A DNA stretch of 64,000 bases from Spongiibacteraceae bacterium UBA5047 (GCA_002415025.1 DIBR01000015.1:22579-86578), one strand, 5' to 3'. Positions 9,148-17,273 are shown, counted from the stretch's first letter. The notes: generated by a model not told the origin, from the sequence alone. A program made the numbers and translations.

Positions 9148-11592
9148 TTAAAAGTATAGATATTTTTGGAAGTCGACAAATACTTTTCTAATCGTCGCCG
9201 GCGGGCCTATTTCTGACGCCGCATCGCTAATTGTGTTGTATTTCAGCTCAATCAGGCTTCGCATCTTGCCCGCGGCCAGTTCTCGCACCCCATCTTCAAT
9301 GTATCTTTCCAGAATAAAATCGATAAACTCCCGCTGTTTGTAGTTGCCGTACTGCTGCCTGATCGCCGGTTTGGCATGCTTCACCCGCTCTGCGCGTGTG
9401 CGTGTTTCCATGGCATAGGCGACAAAGGCCAATACGTCGTATACGTCGCTGTCTTTTGCGTCTATCAGGTCTTTCATACTGTCCAGCTTTTCAGCGTCGT
9501 AGCCTGCTTCGCTTAATTCATCTAACAGCTTCTCACGGGTCGTCGGATCACTCCATATTTCACGCAGCTCGTCTTCATTCCCAAAGAATCTCGGCAGGTC
9601 ATCAAACATGCGTTCGAGAAATTCTTTAGCGGTTATCGGCTTACCGTCGGGGCTCCAGTACATGGCAGAGGAAATGTGTTTGATCTGGCGGGTACGCCCG
9701 TCGGATAAAGTAATCACCACTTTCTTTTCACAGGCGCAGGGGCGCTGGCCGCAATCCGGGCAGGGCTCCACGGGCTTTTCACACAGACAGGGGGCGTGCT
9801 CGCATACCGGGCAAATTCCCGGCTCGCCTCCCCCGCCTTCACAACTACAGGGCGAACTTTCGCAGCGCTTACACACTTCAGGCTCAATCGGCTCACCATC
9901 CCATTCCGGGTCGGCAAAGTTATAGTGCGCTTTGACAAAGTCGTAAACCGTGAAATAGTCTTTGCCGTCATACATGCGGGTGCCGCGGCCGATGATCTGC
10001 TTGAACTCAATCATATTGTTGCAGGGGCGCATCAGCACGATATTACGCACGTTGCGCGCATCCACGCCGGTTGAGAGCTTGCGCGAAGTGGTTAATACGG
10101 TGGGAATGGTCTTTTCATTGTCCTGAAAAATCTTGAGATCATTCTCCCCCGCTGTACCGTCATTGGCAGTGACGCGCACACAGTAACTGCCGTTGGACGT
10201 CCAACCCCTGGCAACCGCATACTGATTGATAAAGTCGCGCACCATGCCCGCATGTTCCTGCGTGGCGCAGAACACAATGGTTTTTTCTTTGGGATTAAAG
10301 CAATCCATCCAATAGCGCACACGTATCTCTTCGCGCTGGGGAATCGTAATAATACGGTTGAAATCACCCTCCTTGTAAACGCGGCCTGACTCCGGCTCGC
10401 CCTTAATCACAACGCCGTCGCCGGGGGTATAAACGTATTCATCCATGGTGCCAACAATGGGCAACACCTTAAAAGGTGTCAGAAAGCCGTCGTTGATGCC
10501 TTCTTTCAGGGTATAGCTGTACACCGGATCACCAAAGTAATTGTAGGTATCCGTGTTCACCGTGCGCTTGGGCGTTGCAGTTAAGCCCAACTGCACGGCG
10601 GGTGAAAAGTAAGTGAGAATCTCGCGCCATGAGCTTTCGTCACTGGCACCGCCCCGGTGGCACTCGTCGATAATAATAAAATCGAAAAAGTCTGGTGGGT
10701 AGTCACCAAAATACGGCGTGGGCATGCCCGCTTCATCTTCACCACCGGACATAAAAGTCTGGAAGATGGTAAAGAACACACTGGCATTCTTGGGCACCGA
10801 GCCTTTCTTTCTAATCTCGCTCGGCTCAATGCGCACAATGGCGTCTTCACCAAATGGGCCAAAATCATTGAAAGCCTGATTGGCCAAGACATTGCGATCT
10901 GTCAGAAAGAGAATGCGCGGGCGCTTTTTGGCCGCCTCCGGGTTCTGCTGCGCACTCAGGCTCCAGCGGCTTTGGAACAACTTCCATGCGGTTTGAAACG
11001 CAATACAGGTTTTACCGGTACCGGTCGCCAGCGTAAGCAAGATACGCTGCCTGCCCCCGGCGATAGCTTCCAGCGTGTTGTGGATCGCATTCTCTTGATA
11101 GTAACGGGGCTGCCAGTCGCCTTTGACTTCAAAAGGGATTTTAGCGAAGCGTTCACGCCATTGGCCACTAACATCATCGGCTGCTTTACCGGCCTGTTCA
11201 CCAAAGGTCAGTTGCCATAGGGCTTCGGGGCCGGGAAACGCATCCACCAACACTTCTTTACCCGTCAGCGTATCAATCTGGTAAATCTCATGGCCGTTGG
11301 TGGCATAGCCCATTCGGCACTGCAGGCGGTTGGCGTAGTCCTTCGCCTGACGCACGCCCTCGGTATAACTCAGGCTTTCTTTTTTGGCTTCTATCGCCGC
11401 CAGCTTATGGCCGCGATATTCCAGTACATAATCACTGCTTAGCGCAGAAGCCCGCTTGCCGCCGCCAATAATCCGCCCCTGAGTAATGGACACCTCGCGG
11501 CGAATAAAGCTGTCATCAACCTGCCCCCAGCCAGCCGCAACCAGCTTGGGGTCAATCAGATCGGCACGGGTATCAGCTTCATTACGGGGCAT
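9148..11592 (-). CDS. hsdR: Type I restriction enzyme, R subunit (EcoEI-type HsdR)
   Basis: The 814-residue product is the translocase/nuclease subunit of a type I restriction system. Numbering here is from the alternative TTG start nine bases upstream. The N-terminal nuclease centre is visible as D57 and E71-x-K73 (IEAKK). The superfamily 2 motor has Walker A ATGTGKT (192-198), the DECH box (312-315) and TATPKR (341-346). The HsdR_EcoEI C-terminal region binds the methylase. Between the motor and C-terminal domains (about 574-624) there are three tandem C-x2-C-x4-C-x-C modules, probably metal-binding. I chose the ATG at 11592, with GAGAG 10 nt upstream; a TTG at 11601 overlaps the preceding ORF's stop. 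It is the last gene of the hsdM-hsdS-fic operon. Confidence 0.92.
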   Translation of the reverse strand: MPRNEADTRADLIDPKLVAAGWGQVDDSFIRREVSITQGRIIGGGKRASALSSDYVLEYRGHKLAAIEAKKESLSYTEGVRQAKDYANRLQCRMGYATNGHEIYQIDTLTGKEVLVDAFPGPEALWQLTFGEQAGKAADDVSGQWRERFAKIPFEVKGDWQPRYYQENAIHNTLEAIAGGRQRILLTLATGTGKTCIAFQTAWKLFQSRWSLSAQQNPEAAKKRPRILFLTDRNVLANQAFNDFGPFGEDAIVRIEPSEIRKKGSVPKNASVFFTIFQTFMSGGEDEAGMPTPYFGDYPPDFFDFIIIDECHRGGASDESSWREILTYFSPAVQLGLTATPKRTVNTDTYNYFGDPVYSYTLKEGINDGFLTPFKVLPIVGTMDEYVYTPGDGVVIKGEPESGRVYKEGDFNRIITIPQREEIRVRYWMDCFNPKEKTIVFCATQEHAGMVRDFINQYAVARGWTSNGSYCVRVTANDGTAGENDLKIFQDNEKTIPTVLTTSRKLSTGVDARNVRNIVLMRPCNNMIEFKQIIGRGTRMYDGKDYFTVYDFVKAHYNFADPEWDGEPIEPEVCKRCESSPCSCEGGGGEPGICPVCEHAPCLCEKPVEPCPDCGQRPCACEKKVVITLSDGRTRQIKHISSAMYWSPDGKPITAKEFLERMFDDLPRFFGNEDELREIWSDPTTREKLLDELSEAGYDAEKLDSMKDLIDAKDSDVYDVLAFVAYAMETRTRAERVKHAKPAIRQQYGNYKQREFIDFILERYIEDGVRELAAGKMRSLIELKYNTISDAASEIGPPATIRKVFVDFQKYLYF

Positions 11593-11597
11593 AAGAA

Positions 11598-12041
11598 TCA
11601 ATACTCTCGGGCTACATTTGGTTCGACAGGCTCACCACCGACGGGGACAGGCTCACCACCGACGGGGACAGGCTCACCACGAACGGGGGCAAGCTCACCA
11701 CGAACGGCAACAAGCTCACCATACCCCAAACCCCGTTCACCCTGAGCCTGTCGAAGGGTAACCCGTGGTTCGACAAGCTCACCACGAACGGCGACAAGCT
11801 CACCACGAACGGCGACAAGCTCACCACGAACGGTAACAGGCTCACCACGAACGGGAGCACGCCCATTGCCCGCAACAAGCCCACCATACCCCAAGCCCCG
11901 TTCGCCCTGAGCCTGTCGAAGGGCGCTCAGGACAAACGGTTCATAGTTATTACCGTCACGATAGCAAGGTTCGATTATAGATCTCGAACCAGCCAGCGGT
12001 ATGCCGGGTAAGCCTTGGCTATCTTCTGCCACGCTACGCAT
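11598..12041 (-). CDS. Repeat-built 147-residue ORF in the restriction operon, unknown
   Basis: I do not recognise this product. It begins with ATG at 12041, 7 nt after an AAGGAG that overlaps the stop region of the fic gene. It ends in a TGA overlapping (TTGA) a possible TTG start of hsdR. Its first 39 or so residues are non-repetitive (start MRSVAEDSQGLPG). The other roughly 100 are heptads such as VRGELVA, encoded by 21-bp tandem repeats. The frame stays open across the whole array because both repeat periods (21 and 147 bp) are multiples of three. It could be a real gene whose 3' end was overwritten by repeats, a translational bridge that keeps hsdR coupled, or a chance ORF. The strong ribosome site favours translation. 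Confidence 0.42.
   Translation of the reverse strand: MRSVAEDSQGLPGIPLAGSRSIIEPCYRDGNNYEPFVLSALRQAQGERGLGYGGLVAGNGRAPVRGEPVTVRGELVAVRGELVAVRGELVEPRVTLRQAQGERGLGYGELVAVRGELAPVRGEPVPVGGEPVPVGGEPVEPNVAREY
11620..11921. repeat. Nested repeat array of the TTCGACAGGCTCA family
   Basis: Two modules each start with GGTTCGACARGCTCACCAC, continue with about four to five 21-bp units (core ARGCTCACCACGAACGG) and close with CATACCCCAARCCCCGTTC followed by CCCTGAGCCTGTCGAAGGG. Module starts at 11620 and 11767 are 147 bp apart. Opening and closing segments are inverted copies of each other (TTCGACAGGCTCA / TGAGCCTGTCGAA). This interspersed repeat family is widespread in bacteria, usually as single copies. 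Here it fills the gap between fic and hsdR. Confidence 0.85.
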
Positions 12042-12052
12042 CAGCCAACTCC

Positions 12053-13045
12053 TTATTCTTCTTTACCCGCCAGCATGGTCATCACCAGCCGAATAATCAC
12101 CTCTTTCTGCTTGGGGTCAGACTCGGCAATCAGCAGGGTTAAGGCGGCCAGGCCGGTATCGTTGATCACCAACTCGCCACCGGGTTTAAACAGTCTGCCA
12201 TTGCGGTGCAGGAAGTCTACAAACAAAAACGCGCCGCTGCGCTTATTGCCGTCGCTGAAGGGGTGGTTTTTGATCACAAAATACAGCAAATGCGCGGCCT
12301 TGCTTTCAACACTGGGGTAAGCGGGTTCGCCGAATACGCTCTGGTCGAGGTTGCCCAAAATAGAGGTCAAACCATCCTCGCGGAGGTTGGCGAACAGGGC
12401 TGTGGCTTCTCCCCGCTCAATTAAAGTCGCCTTGAGCTGATTGAGGTTATCCATCGCCAGCTCGGCGGAGGGCAGCACCCCACCCGCCTGCCCTTTAGGG
12501 TCTTCCAGCAGACCCTCATCGTACTGCTGCAACCATAGAAAGGTCTGGGTATAGCGGCTGACAATTTCGACCAGACCACTGCCCGCCTCGGCGGTAAGCT
12601 GGGGTGACTGCGCGGTTTTCTCGATCAGAGCCAGCGCCTGTTTCAGGGCCTGGGCATTTTGCTCAAAGCGCAGCTGATTGAGGGTATAACCCCGTGTCAG
12701 ATGCTCGCGCAGGGTACGGGTGGCCCAAATGCGGAACTGGGTGCCTTTTTTGGAATTAACCCGGTAGCCGACCGAGATAATGGCGTCGAGGTTGTAATAC
12801 TCAATCTCCCGGCTAACCTGCCGCCCCCCTTCCGTTTGAACTGTTGCATTTTTTGCAACAGTTCCCTCCCGCCCAAGCTCTCGATCTCTATAGATATTTC
12901 CAAGGTGGCGTGAAATAACCGACTTGTCCCGCCCAAACAGATCAGCCATCTGCTGCAGGCTTAACCAAAAGGTCTCCTGCGCAGTATCCAGGCTAACCTC
13001 TATTTGCCTGTCGTCGGTTTCATAAATCAGAATATCGTTTTTCAT
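12053..13045 (-). CDS. RhuM-type N-terminus fused to a Fic domain
   Basis: The 330-residue protein has a RhuM-family N-terminal half (about 1-125, with LSLQQMADLFGRDKSVISRH, a putative DNA-binding helix-turn-helix). The C-terminal Fic domain carries the full catalytic motif HPFSDGNKRSGA (about 261-272). Fic enzymes transfer AMP or related groups to target proteins; an intact motif implies activity, but the target is unknown. The ATG at 13045 has AAGGAAG 6-7 nt upstream, much better than the GTG at 13081 that overlaps the hsdS stop. It sits between hsdS and hsdR, a recurring position for accessory genes of type I systems, and may be a toxin-like or regulatory companion. Confidence 0.88.
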   Translation of the reverse strand: MKNDILIYETDDRQIEVSLDTAQETFWLSLQQMADLFGRDKSVISRHLGNIYRDRELGREGTVAKNATVQTEGGRQVSREIEYYNLDAIISVGYRVNSKKGTQFRIWATRTLREHLTRGYTLNQLRFEQNAQALKQALALIEKTAQSPQLTAEAGSGLVEIVSRYTQTFLWLQQYDEGLLEDPKGQAGGVLPSAELAMDNLNQLKATLIERGEATALFANLREDGLTSILGNLDQSVFGEPAYPSVESKAAHLLYFVIKNHPFSDGNKRSGAFLFVDFLHRNGRLFKPGGELVINDTGLAALTLLIAESDPKQKEVIIRLVMTMLAGKEE

Positions 13046-13077
13046 AGCGTCACTTCCTTGTGGGTTGTTGATGTTAC

Positions 13078-14301
13078 TCACGCCGCATCCTTGGCGGTAA
13101 GTTGGCCGGTGAAGGCTTTTTGGAGGATGGATTTTTTTAGTTCGTCTAATGCAGCTAACTTCTTCAGGTAAACAGATATTACATTTTCAATCTGTTGTGA
13201 AAGCTTATCTATCAGATCAGATATTTCCCTCTGCTTGCCAACTGACGGCAAATGAATGCTTAGGTTACTTAAATCGGAATTACTTAGATTTGGCATTACT
13301 GCGCCACCAGAAATTCTTTCAAGTCGCGCTTTGCAAATTTCTGATCGCAAATACCGAACGAGATACTCTCCATCGCACCGATTAGATGCCTTAATATAAA
13401 AGCTTCCTGTTCCGCATAAAAACCCATCTTCATTCGCGGAGATTATCGCGCAACGCCCCATTTCACCTCTTCGACCAATGACTATATCTCCCTCTCGCAT
13501 GATGTACGCCGAGAGGCGTTGTGCCGTTTTCGGATCGACAGTTTTTCGGTGATCAACTTCTATACCCGTATTGGTAATATGAGCTGGATTTACAAGCGGC
13601 ACTCCATTCTCGACATAGTCACTCTTATGAAGTAAGGAACCAAATGGTCCCGTGTAAACTCCTTCGGTCGCTTCCCCTAGTGTTGTTTTCTCCCATCCCT
13701 CTCCACTCGGGCTAAACACTTGCTGCAAATAGCATTCAAACAGTTCGCGGGCGTTTTTGAGGTTTTGTTCGGTTTTGGCGCGGGCTTGTTCTATGTAGGC
13801 AAAGGCTTGGTCGAGGATGGCGACGATTCGTTTTTGTTCGGGGATGGGGGGGTACGAAATATTCATTTTCTGGAGGTGGGACGGCCCAACATTCTTGATA
13901 GCGGTCCCCGTTGAGTGGCCTAGGAGCTCATTGATGAAGCTTGTTGTTTTGAAATAGTAATACACAAAATTTGAGTCTAAATCTGGAGTGAGCGATCTAA
14001 ATCGAACTACACTCGTATTCATAAGCAGGGGAAGATCGCTCGCCTTGACTATTGCTGAGCGGCCGATCGTCCCAGATATTGTATAAAGAATATCACCTTC
14101 ATCGACTTGAAAATGCTTCCACTTACTTGTAGCCAACTGGTTGCTAGCGCTTTTTGATTTAGACATATCAATGTATCCATCCTGAACACACCGAACATTG
14201 ATCATGGGGTAACCACCCTCTTCATATTCGTACTTTCGTATGCCCGGCCCCTCTTGGATAAATAACACCTCCGGTAGCTTTTTTGTTGTCCAGCTCTTCA
14301 T
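13078..14301 (-). CDS. hsdS: Type I restriction-modification specificity subunit HsdS
   Basis: The 407-residue product should choose the bipartite DNA target for the HsdM2S methylase and HsdR2M2S nuclease. Two target-recognition domains are visible (about 1-165 and 205-370). Each is followed by a related conserved helix: PPIPEQKRIVAILDQAFAYI with a long helix after it, and the LPSVGKQREISDLIDKLSQQ segment, ending with KKSILQKAFTGQL. The start overlaps the hsdM stop by 4 nt (ATGA), indicating translational coupling. Base composition is more AT-rich than flanking genes in both recognition domains, as expected for horizontally exchanged HsdS modules. The DNA target cannot be predicted by eye. 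Confidence 0.93.
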   Translation of the reverse strand: MKSWTTKKLPEVLFIQEGPGIRKYEYEEGGYPMINVRCVQDGYIDMSKSKSASNQLATSKWKHFQVDEGDILYTISGTIGRSAIVKASDLPLLMNTSVVRFRSLTPDLDSNFVYYYFKTTSFINELLGHSTGTAIKNVGPSHLQKMNISYPPIPEQKRIVAILDQAFAYIEQARAKTEQNLKNARELFECYLQQVFSPSGEGWEKTTLGEATEGVYTGPFGSLLHKSDYVENGVPLVNPAHITNTGIEVDHRKTVDPKTAQRLSAYIMREGDIVIGRRGEMGRCAIISANEDGFLCGTGSFYIKASNRCDGEYLVRYLRSEICKARLERISGGAVMPNLSNSDLSNLSIHLPSVGKQREISDLIDKLSQQIENVISVYLKKLAALDELKKSILQKAFTGQLTAKDAA

Positions 14302-15779
14302 AGCAACTCCTGAATATTTTCCAGAATCGCCTCACTCTCTTTATCCAGCGCAATTATTTCCGCGATAATTTCTGAAGGTTCGCGCAGCGCTACCTCTTCG
14401 CCACCATTCGGGTTTTTAACCGATAAGTCTAGCCCTTCGTCAAGCTCAGGACGAACGGGGTTTGTGGGTGCGGGGATGGACCAGGATTTTGCGGAATCGG
14501 CGAAGGTCTTTTGCAGTTCAATAAACTCTTTCAGGTCATTATCATTCAGCGGGTTGGTTTTACCCAGACTGCGGCCGGGGTCGAGCTGGTAGTACCAAAT
14601 CTTCTGGGTGGGTTCGCCCTTGGTAAAAAACAGCACCACGGTTTTAACGCCCGCCCCCAGAAAGGTTTTGGCGGGGCAGTCGAGCACGGTGTGCAGGTTG
14701 CAGTTCTCCAACAGCTCCTTGCGCAGGGCAACGGCGGCGTTGTCGGTATTACTCAGGAAGGTATTCTTGATAACAATCGCCGCGCGGCCACCGGGTTTGA
14801 GGGTTTTGATAAAGTGCTGCAAAAACAGAAAGGCGGTTTCGCCGGTTTTGATCGGGAAGTTTTGCTGCACCTCTTTGCGCTCTTTGCCGCCAAAGGGCGG
14901 GTTGGCCAGTATCACGTCGTGCTGCTTGCCGGGGGTAATGTCTTGCAGGTTCTCGCCCAGGGTATTGGTGTGAATGACGTTGGGCGCTTCTATGCCGTGG
15001 AGAATCATATTCATGATGGCAATCACGTAGGCCAGTGACTTTTTCTCTTTGGCGTAGAAGGTGGATTCCTGCAGGGTTTTCAGGTCGCTGGTGGATAGCT
15101 TCTTCTGTTCGCGACCGCCCTGGCGCAAATAATCGTAGGCCTCACACAGAAAGCCTGCAGAACCGGCTGCGCCGTCGTAAATGGTCTCGCCGATCTGTGG
15201 CTGTACCACGTCGATCATGGCGCGAATCAGCGGGCGCGGCGTATAGTATTCGCCGCCATTGCGGCCGGCATTGCCCATGTTCTTGATGCGGGTTTCGTAG
15301 AGGTGGGAAAGCTCGTGTTTTTCTTCCTGGGAGCGAAAGCGCAGTTCGTCCACTTTCTCCAGCGCATCTCTGAGTGAATAGCCGCTTTGGATCTTGTTTT
15401 TGATTTCGCCGAAAATTTCACCAATCTTGTATTCGATGGTCTGGGGGCCGTCGGCAGACTTTTTGAAGGCCTTGAGGTAGGGAAATAGCTCCTGATCCAC
15501 ATAGTCGATCAGGTCGTCGCCTGTCAGGGCATTGTTGTGGTCAAAATTGCCGCTGGCATCCTTGGGCGCGGCCCAGGTGCCCCAGCGGTGGGCCTCATCA
15601 ATAATGTAGTTGTATTCCTTGCCCATCAGCTCGGCTTCGAGGGACTTTTCGTACTCCAGATCATCTAGATATTTAAGAAACAGCAGCCAGGAACACTGCT
15701 CGGTGTAATCCAGCTCGCTGGAGCAGCCAGCGTCTTTATGAAAGATGTCGTCGATATTTTTAAAGGTTTGTTCAAACAT
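14298..15779 (-). CDS. hsdM: Type I restriction-modification methylase subunit HsdM
   Basis: The 493-residue product is the N6-adenine methyltransferase of the type I system. It has an HsdM N-terminal domain, the SAM-binding motif I (YDGAAGSAGFL, near residue 200) and the catalytic NPPF motif (near residue 293). I chose ATG 15779 (MFEQTFKNIDDIF), the typical HsdM beginning; a GTG eight codons upstream is possible. Near residue 440 the protein carries NPVRPELDEG just before DLSVKNPNGGEE. That decapeptide is encoded by an interspersed DNA repeat that has inserted in frame (14435-14460). It is the first gene of the operon and overlaps hsdS by 4 nt. Confidence 0.94.
   Translation of the reverse strand: MFEQTFKNIDDIFHKDAGCSSELDYTEQCSWLLFLKYLDDLEYEKSLEAELMGKEYNYIIDEAHRWGTWAAPKDASGNFDHNNALTGDDLIDYVDQELFPYLKAFKKSADGPQTIEYKIGEIFGEIKNKIQSGYSLRDALEKVDELRFRSQEEKHELSHLYETRIKNMGNAGRNGGEYYTPRPLIRAMIDVVQPQIGETIYDGAAGSAGFLCEAYDYLRQGGREQKKLSTSDLKTLQESTFYAKEKKSLAYVIAIMNMILHGIEAPNVIHTNTLGENLQDITPGKQHDVILANPPFGGKERKEVQQNFPIKTGETAFLFLQHFIKTLKPGGRAAIVIKNTFLSNTDNAAVALRKELLENCNLHTVLDCPAKTFLGAGVKTVVLFFTKGEPTQKIWYYQLDPGRSLGKTNPLNDNDLKEFIELQKTFADSAKSWSIPAPTNPVRPELDEGLDLSVKNPNGGEEVALREPSEIIAEIIALDKESEAILENIQELL
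14435..14460. repeat. In-frame copy of the TTCGACAGGCTCA repeat inside hsdM
   Basis: This 26-bp segment (CTTCGTCAAGCTCAGG followed by ACGAACGGGG) matches the closing unit of the array at 11620-11921, read in reverse complement, at about 23 of 26 positions. Translated in the hsdM frame it gives the familiar repeat peptide PVRPELDEG. Confidence 0.8.
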
Positions 15780-15951
15780 GGGGATTGCGGACTTCTCTGA
15801 CACTTTTTATGACTGAGCATAGTAATCAATTCGCGCTGTAAAAGGTAAGTTCCTGTCGCTCTCGTAGGTGTGAGCGTTAAAGACTTAAATCCTGCCCCGC
15901 CAGTCAAATGACCACCAGAGGGCCTGAAAACACGAACTTGCCATTTCACTA

Positions 15952-15980
15952 TTTCAATACCGGAATGTCTGCTGTATTAT
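15952..15980 (+). promoter_or_regulatory. Putative promoter of tRNA-Pro
   Basis: A TATTAT -10 box (15975-15980) is followed by a GC-rich discriminator (GCTGCCCC), as is usual for stable-RNA promoters. A weak TTTCAA -35 lies 17 bp upstream. The -35 call is uncertain. Confidence 0.45.
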
Positions 15981-15994
15981 GCTGCCCCTGAAAT

Positions 15995-16071
15995 CGGGGC
16001 GTAGCGCAGTCTGGTAGCGCACCACACTGGGGGTGTGGTGGTCGTAGGTTCAAATCCTGCCGTCCCGACCA
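15995..16071 (+). tRNA. tRNA-Pro (anticodon GGG), CCA encoded
   Basis: The 77-nt sequence folds as a complete cloverleaf. The acceptor pairs CGGGGCG with CGTCCCG, the anticodon stem is CCACA/TGTGG around a CTGGGGG loop (anticodon GGG), and the T-arm contains GGTTCAAATCC. The 3' CCA is in the DNA. It should decode CCC and CCU codons. In Pseudomonas a tRNA-Pro also follows the ihfA-merR end of the pheST cluster, so its position fits the conserved neighbourhood, though the strand is opposite to those genes here. Confidence 0.95.
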
Positions 16072-16078
16072 ATTAAAC

Positions 16079-16116
16079 AAAAAAGGCCACTCAATCGAGT
16101 GGCCTTTTTTGTTTAA
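16079..16116 (+). terminator. Rho-independent terminator of tRNA-Pro
   Basis: GGCCACTC (16085-16092) and GAGTGGCC (16097-16104) form a perfect stem with a 4-nt AATC loop followed by six T residues. The flanking A- and T-tracts pair too, so the hairpin can work in both directions. Confidence 0.92.
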
Positions 16117-16265
16117 CCGGCGGAACGCCGGCGCTGTTCGTTAGCGAGCCCTGCTCTTTTCATTTAGGGGCGAGCGTACCCGGGTTCACAAATTGCACAG
16201 CAATTTGATACAAGCGGCACTGCCGCGCAGCCCGAAGGGGCGAAACAGGCCCTAGCCTGTTTCGA

Positions 16266-16282
16266 TTCAATCCTGCCGTCCC
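16266..16282 (+). other. Partial copy of the tRNA-Pro 3' end
   Basis: TTCAATCCTGCCGTCCC repeats the T-loop and acceptor portion of the tRNA-Pro at 16049-16066 (one A fewer) about 215 bp downstream. The rest of the 16117-16316 gap shows no gene. It may be a decayed second tRNA or a remnant of an integration event. Confidence 0.45.
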
Positions 16283-16316
16283 TCTCTCAGCATCTAGGAT
16301 TCTTGGCTCTACAACA

Positions 16317-17192
16317 TTAACGAGGGATGGCACCAGCATCCACACCCTTCTTAACCGAATACCCGCCACTCATCACATCCGCCAATATAACCTGCTCTAT
16401 CGCCATACGCCGCGACGTGGGCACGGGCAGCCGCATGGCCAGGTGAATTTCTTCGGGTGCTGGCACTTGAATGGTGACGCGCGGTTCTATGGAGGGGGCT
16501 TCAAGCCCCCGCTGGTTGCTGAAGCGAAGTAAATCACGTCGGGCTTCGTTGATATAGGGCTCGCACTCTCGCTTGGCGGCGGCCAGCATCGCCCGCTGCG
16601 CCCCTTGCCAGTCGTGGTCACGTTTAAAGGGCACAATAATCACATGGAACATATAGCGGCTAGTCGGGGTTTCATTGATAACCGCATCGGTGACAAATAG
16701 CGCGTTGGGAATGGTAAGTACGCGCCCGGTACGCTGGTTTGAGCTTTTTCCCGGCCCCACTTCCAGCAAGGTAGTAGTCAGCAGGCTGTGGTCGATTACA
16801 TCACCGCGATAGTCCTTGATCTGTATTCGGTCGCCTATGCCAAAGGTGCTGGAGCCGGATTTTAGTATCGACCCAATGAGGCAAAGTATCAGCTCCTTGG
16901 TCGCCACTACCAGCGCTACGGCGATGGCCACCACTGACAGTGCCAGCGTTCTCAGTTCCTGCGCCCAGATCAGCACCAGCCCCAGCATGAACAGCAGCAT
17001 GAGAATATTGCGCGACTGTACCAGCCATTTGCTGCGCAGCTCGGCCACGGCGACCTTGCGGCGTATAAAGCGCGCGCTGACGGCTCTCAGCGCCAGTATT
17101 GCGATGGTTAGCAAGACCGTGCTGATTAGCAGCCTGAATACCGGCGCCAGCAGCTCGACATGCTCCGGGGTAAGTTCAACCTGATCCAACAT
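16317..17192 (-). CDS. MscS-family mechanosensitive channel
   Basis: The 291-residue inner-membrane protein has about three N-terminal membrane helices (roughly 17-38, 60-78 and 82-112), the last being the pore-lining type. The MscS beta-domain follows (FGIGDRIQIKDYRGDVIDHS, LLTTTLLEVGP, TIPNALFVTDAVIN). Its length is close to that of E. coli MscS (286). It should open under membrane tension to release solutes during osmotic downshift. The C-terminal cytoplasmic part is less conserved. It lies alone between the tRNA region and the merR-ihfA cluster, facing the same way as the latter but separated by a 308-bp repeat-filled gap. Confidence 0.88.
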   Translation of the reverse strand: MLDQVELTPEHVELLAPVFRLLISTVLLTIAILALRAVSARFIRRKVAVAELRSKWLVQSRNILMLLFMLGLVLIWAQELRTLALSVVAIAVALVVATKELILCLIGSILKSGSSTFGIGDRIQIKDYRGDVIDHSLLTTTLLEVGPGKSSNQRTGRVLTIPNALFVTDAVINETPTSRYMFHVIIVPFKRDHDWQGAQRAMLAAAKRECEPYINEARRDLLRFSNQRGLEAPSIEPRVTIQVPAPEEIHLAMRLPVPTSRRMAIEQVILADVMSGGYSVKKGVDAGAIPR

Positions 17193-17252
17193 CTGTTCAC
17201 TCCAACCACACCAGACAGCTTGCCGGCTATCTTACATGAAGGTTGGGAGCTG

Positions 17253-17273
17253 TTCGCCTGCAAGGCAGGCTTG
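17253..17273. repeat. Degenerate palindromic repeat, GTGGGAGCCTGC family
   Basis: TTCGCCTGCAAGGCAGGCT is a diverged copy of the family found in better form at 28905-28966, 37006-37029 and 40547-40570. It begins the 308-bp gap upstream of mscS, which holds this and the REP pair but no gene. Confidence 0.5.

Noticed and set aside
11486..11887. Other open frames across the repeat array (plus-strand and second minus frame)
   Set aside because: They consist only of repeat translation (PFVVSLS-type or QAHH-type) and lack ribosome sites; only the frame starting at 12041 has one.
11621..11921. Possible CRISPR array
   Set aside because: Units are 21 bp and adjacent with no unique spacers, and there are inverted ends; no cas genes are nearby.
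9148..15779. Restriction operon as an island integrated into the tRNA-Pro
   Set aside because: The operon lies on the 5' side of the tRNA, there is no integrase, and the partial tRNA copy lies on the other side.
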